A stretch of DNA of 34,695 nucleotides from Cellulophaga sp. BC115SP. Lineage in GTDB: Bacteria > Bacteroidota > Bacteroidia > Cytophagales > Spirosomataceae. The notes beneath the pieces were generated by a model. It saw only the letters and a program-made list of their open reading frames with translations. It did not search any database and was not told the DNA's origin. The translations under genes and the position numbers were made by a program. This document shows, piece after piece, positions 34,306-34,695 of the stretch (its first letter is position 1; each line of letters starts with the position of its first letter). The stretch is taken from NCBI RefSeq assembly GCF_009905545.1, contig NZ_JAAALB010000056.1, positions 1-34,695 on the forward strand, given 5' to 3'.

Positions 34306-34449
34306 ATGGCAGATAATTGGATTATTCAAGATATAGAAAAATACATAACTCTATGAAATAGAACGGTTATTACTAATCCACATGGCGAATTTTCTTACCT
34401 ATTCCCATACTTAGAGAACTATTATCAAAACCGACTCAAAAAGCATTAA
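34306..34449 (+). pseudogene. N-terminal fragment of a broken gene, possibly PglZ-like
   Basis: The ATG at 34306 opens MADNWIIQDIEKYITL, a TGA follows, and the same frame continues NRTVITNPHGEFSYLFPYLE, then NYYQNRLKKH and a stop. One in-frame stop inside an otherwise protein-like sequence indicates a pseudogene. It begins 13 bases after the abiEii stop. The content (a W-x-x-x-D-I-x-x-Y-I start followed by an N-P-x-G-x-F loop) might be the beginning of a PglZ-type protein of BREX systems; I am not sure. 34450-34695 holds only further out-of-frame scraps. Confidence 0.35.
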
Positions 34450-34695
34450 GGAATGGCATAGATTTAACTATGAGACTATACTGATTATAAACCGCGAAAG
34501 AGTTTTGTAAGAGACGAATACAGCATTTCTGTAGAGGTAAAGATTGAGATTCGTATTGAGAAAAAGACGGCTCAGAAGCTGACAAGTCCTAGATTAATTC
34601 ATAGATATTGATGTTGGATTTACTATACCCAGCTTTTTTAAGTAGGCATATTTTTTTGATAATGAGACATTTGCATTTTTATCCATCTTAAAAAG

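Overview
The window reads as accessory DNA of a Bacteroidota bacterium, most likely Cytophagales (Flectobacillus/Arcicella/Emticicia type; inference). It is AT-rich, its secreted proteins have Bacteroidota-style signal peptides and beta-rich repeat architecture, and it has a Rep_3-type initiator with iterons plus parA/parB. It therefore looks like a plasmid or an integrated plasmid backbone.

Region 1 (1-22479, all on the minus strand) is a large polymorphic-toxin / surface-protein locus. Read in the direction of transcription it starts with a LuxR-type regulator with a degenerate receiver (22479-21835), closed by a 22-bp perfect hairpin. Next comes a 2539-residue secreted Ig-like-repeat trunk protein (21638-14019). 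Its last 33 residues are the N-terminal end of a Hint (Hedgehog/intein) domain, starting CFASGT, and then the protein stops. Seven bases later a separate secreted protein begins (14011-12554). It carries the rest of a Hint domain (TxxH and VHN blocks) and a cytidine-deaminase-like toxin, and its gene overlaps a SUKH/SMI1-KNR4 immunity gene (12557-12102). Then follow two small lipoproteins, a 1131-aa secreted protein of unknown family, a ricin-like/PA14/FN3 protein and a tail-fibre-like protein. A second toxin follows with the same design as the first (signal peptide, Hint C-part, different toxin) and its overlapping putative immunity gene. Last is an orphan module: a ~140-bp copy of the Hint 3' tail joined to a third, nucleotidyltransferase-like toxin tip, which an IS3-family element has cut off. 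The main inference is a split-Hint system in which one trunk could serve several separately encoded warheads.

Region 2 (22480-28550) is a replication/partition module on the plus strand: parA with a palindromic operator, a parB-like gene, eight iterons (five at an exact 21-bp period) and a Rep_3 initiator. It is enclosed by two imperfect inverted repeats of about 550 bp, each containing 66-bp subrepeats. A decayed IS3 copy lies just outside the left arm.

Region 3 (28550-34695) is a defence-island scrapyard. It contains a 63-bp tandem repeat array, an intact DUF1016/YhcG-type PD-(D/E)XK nuclease gene, a decayed hsdR, joined IS3 fragments and a methyltransferase-like C-terminal fragment. It also holds an intact AbiEi/AbiEii toxin-antitoxin pair behind two palindromic operators, followed by a broken fragment of another gene.
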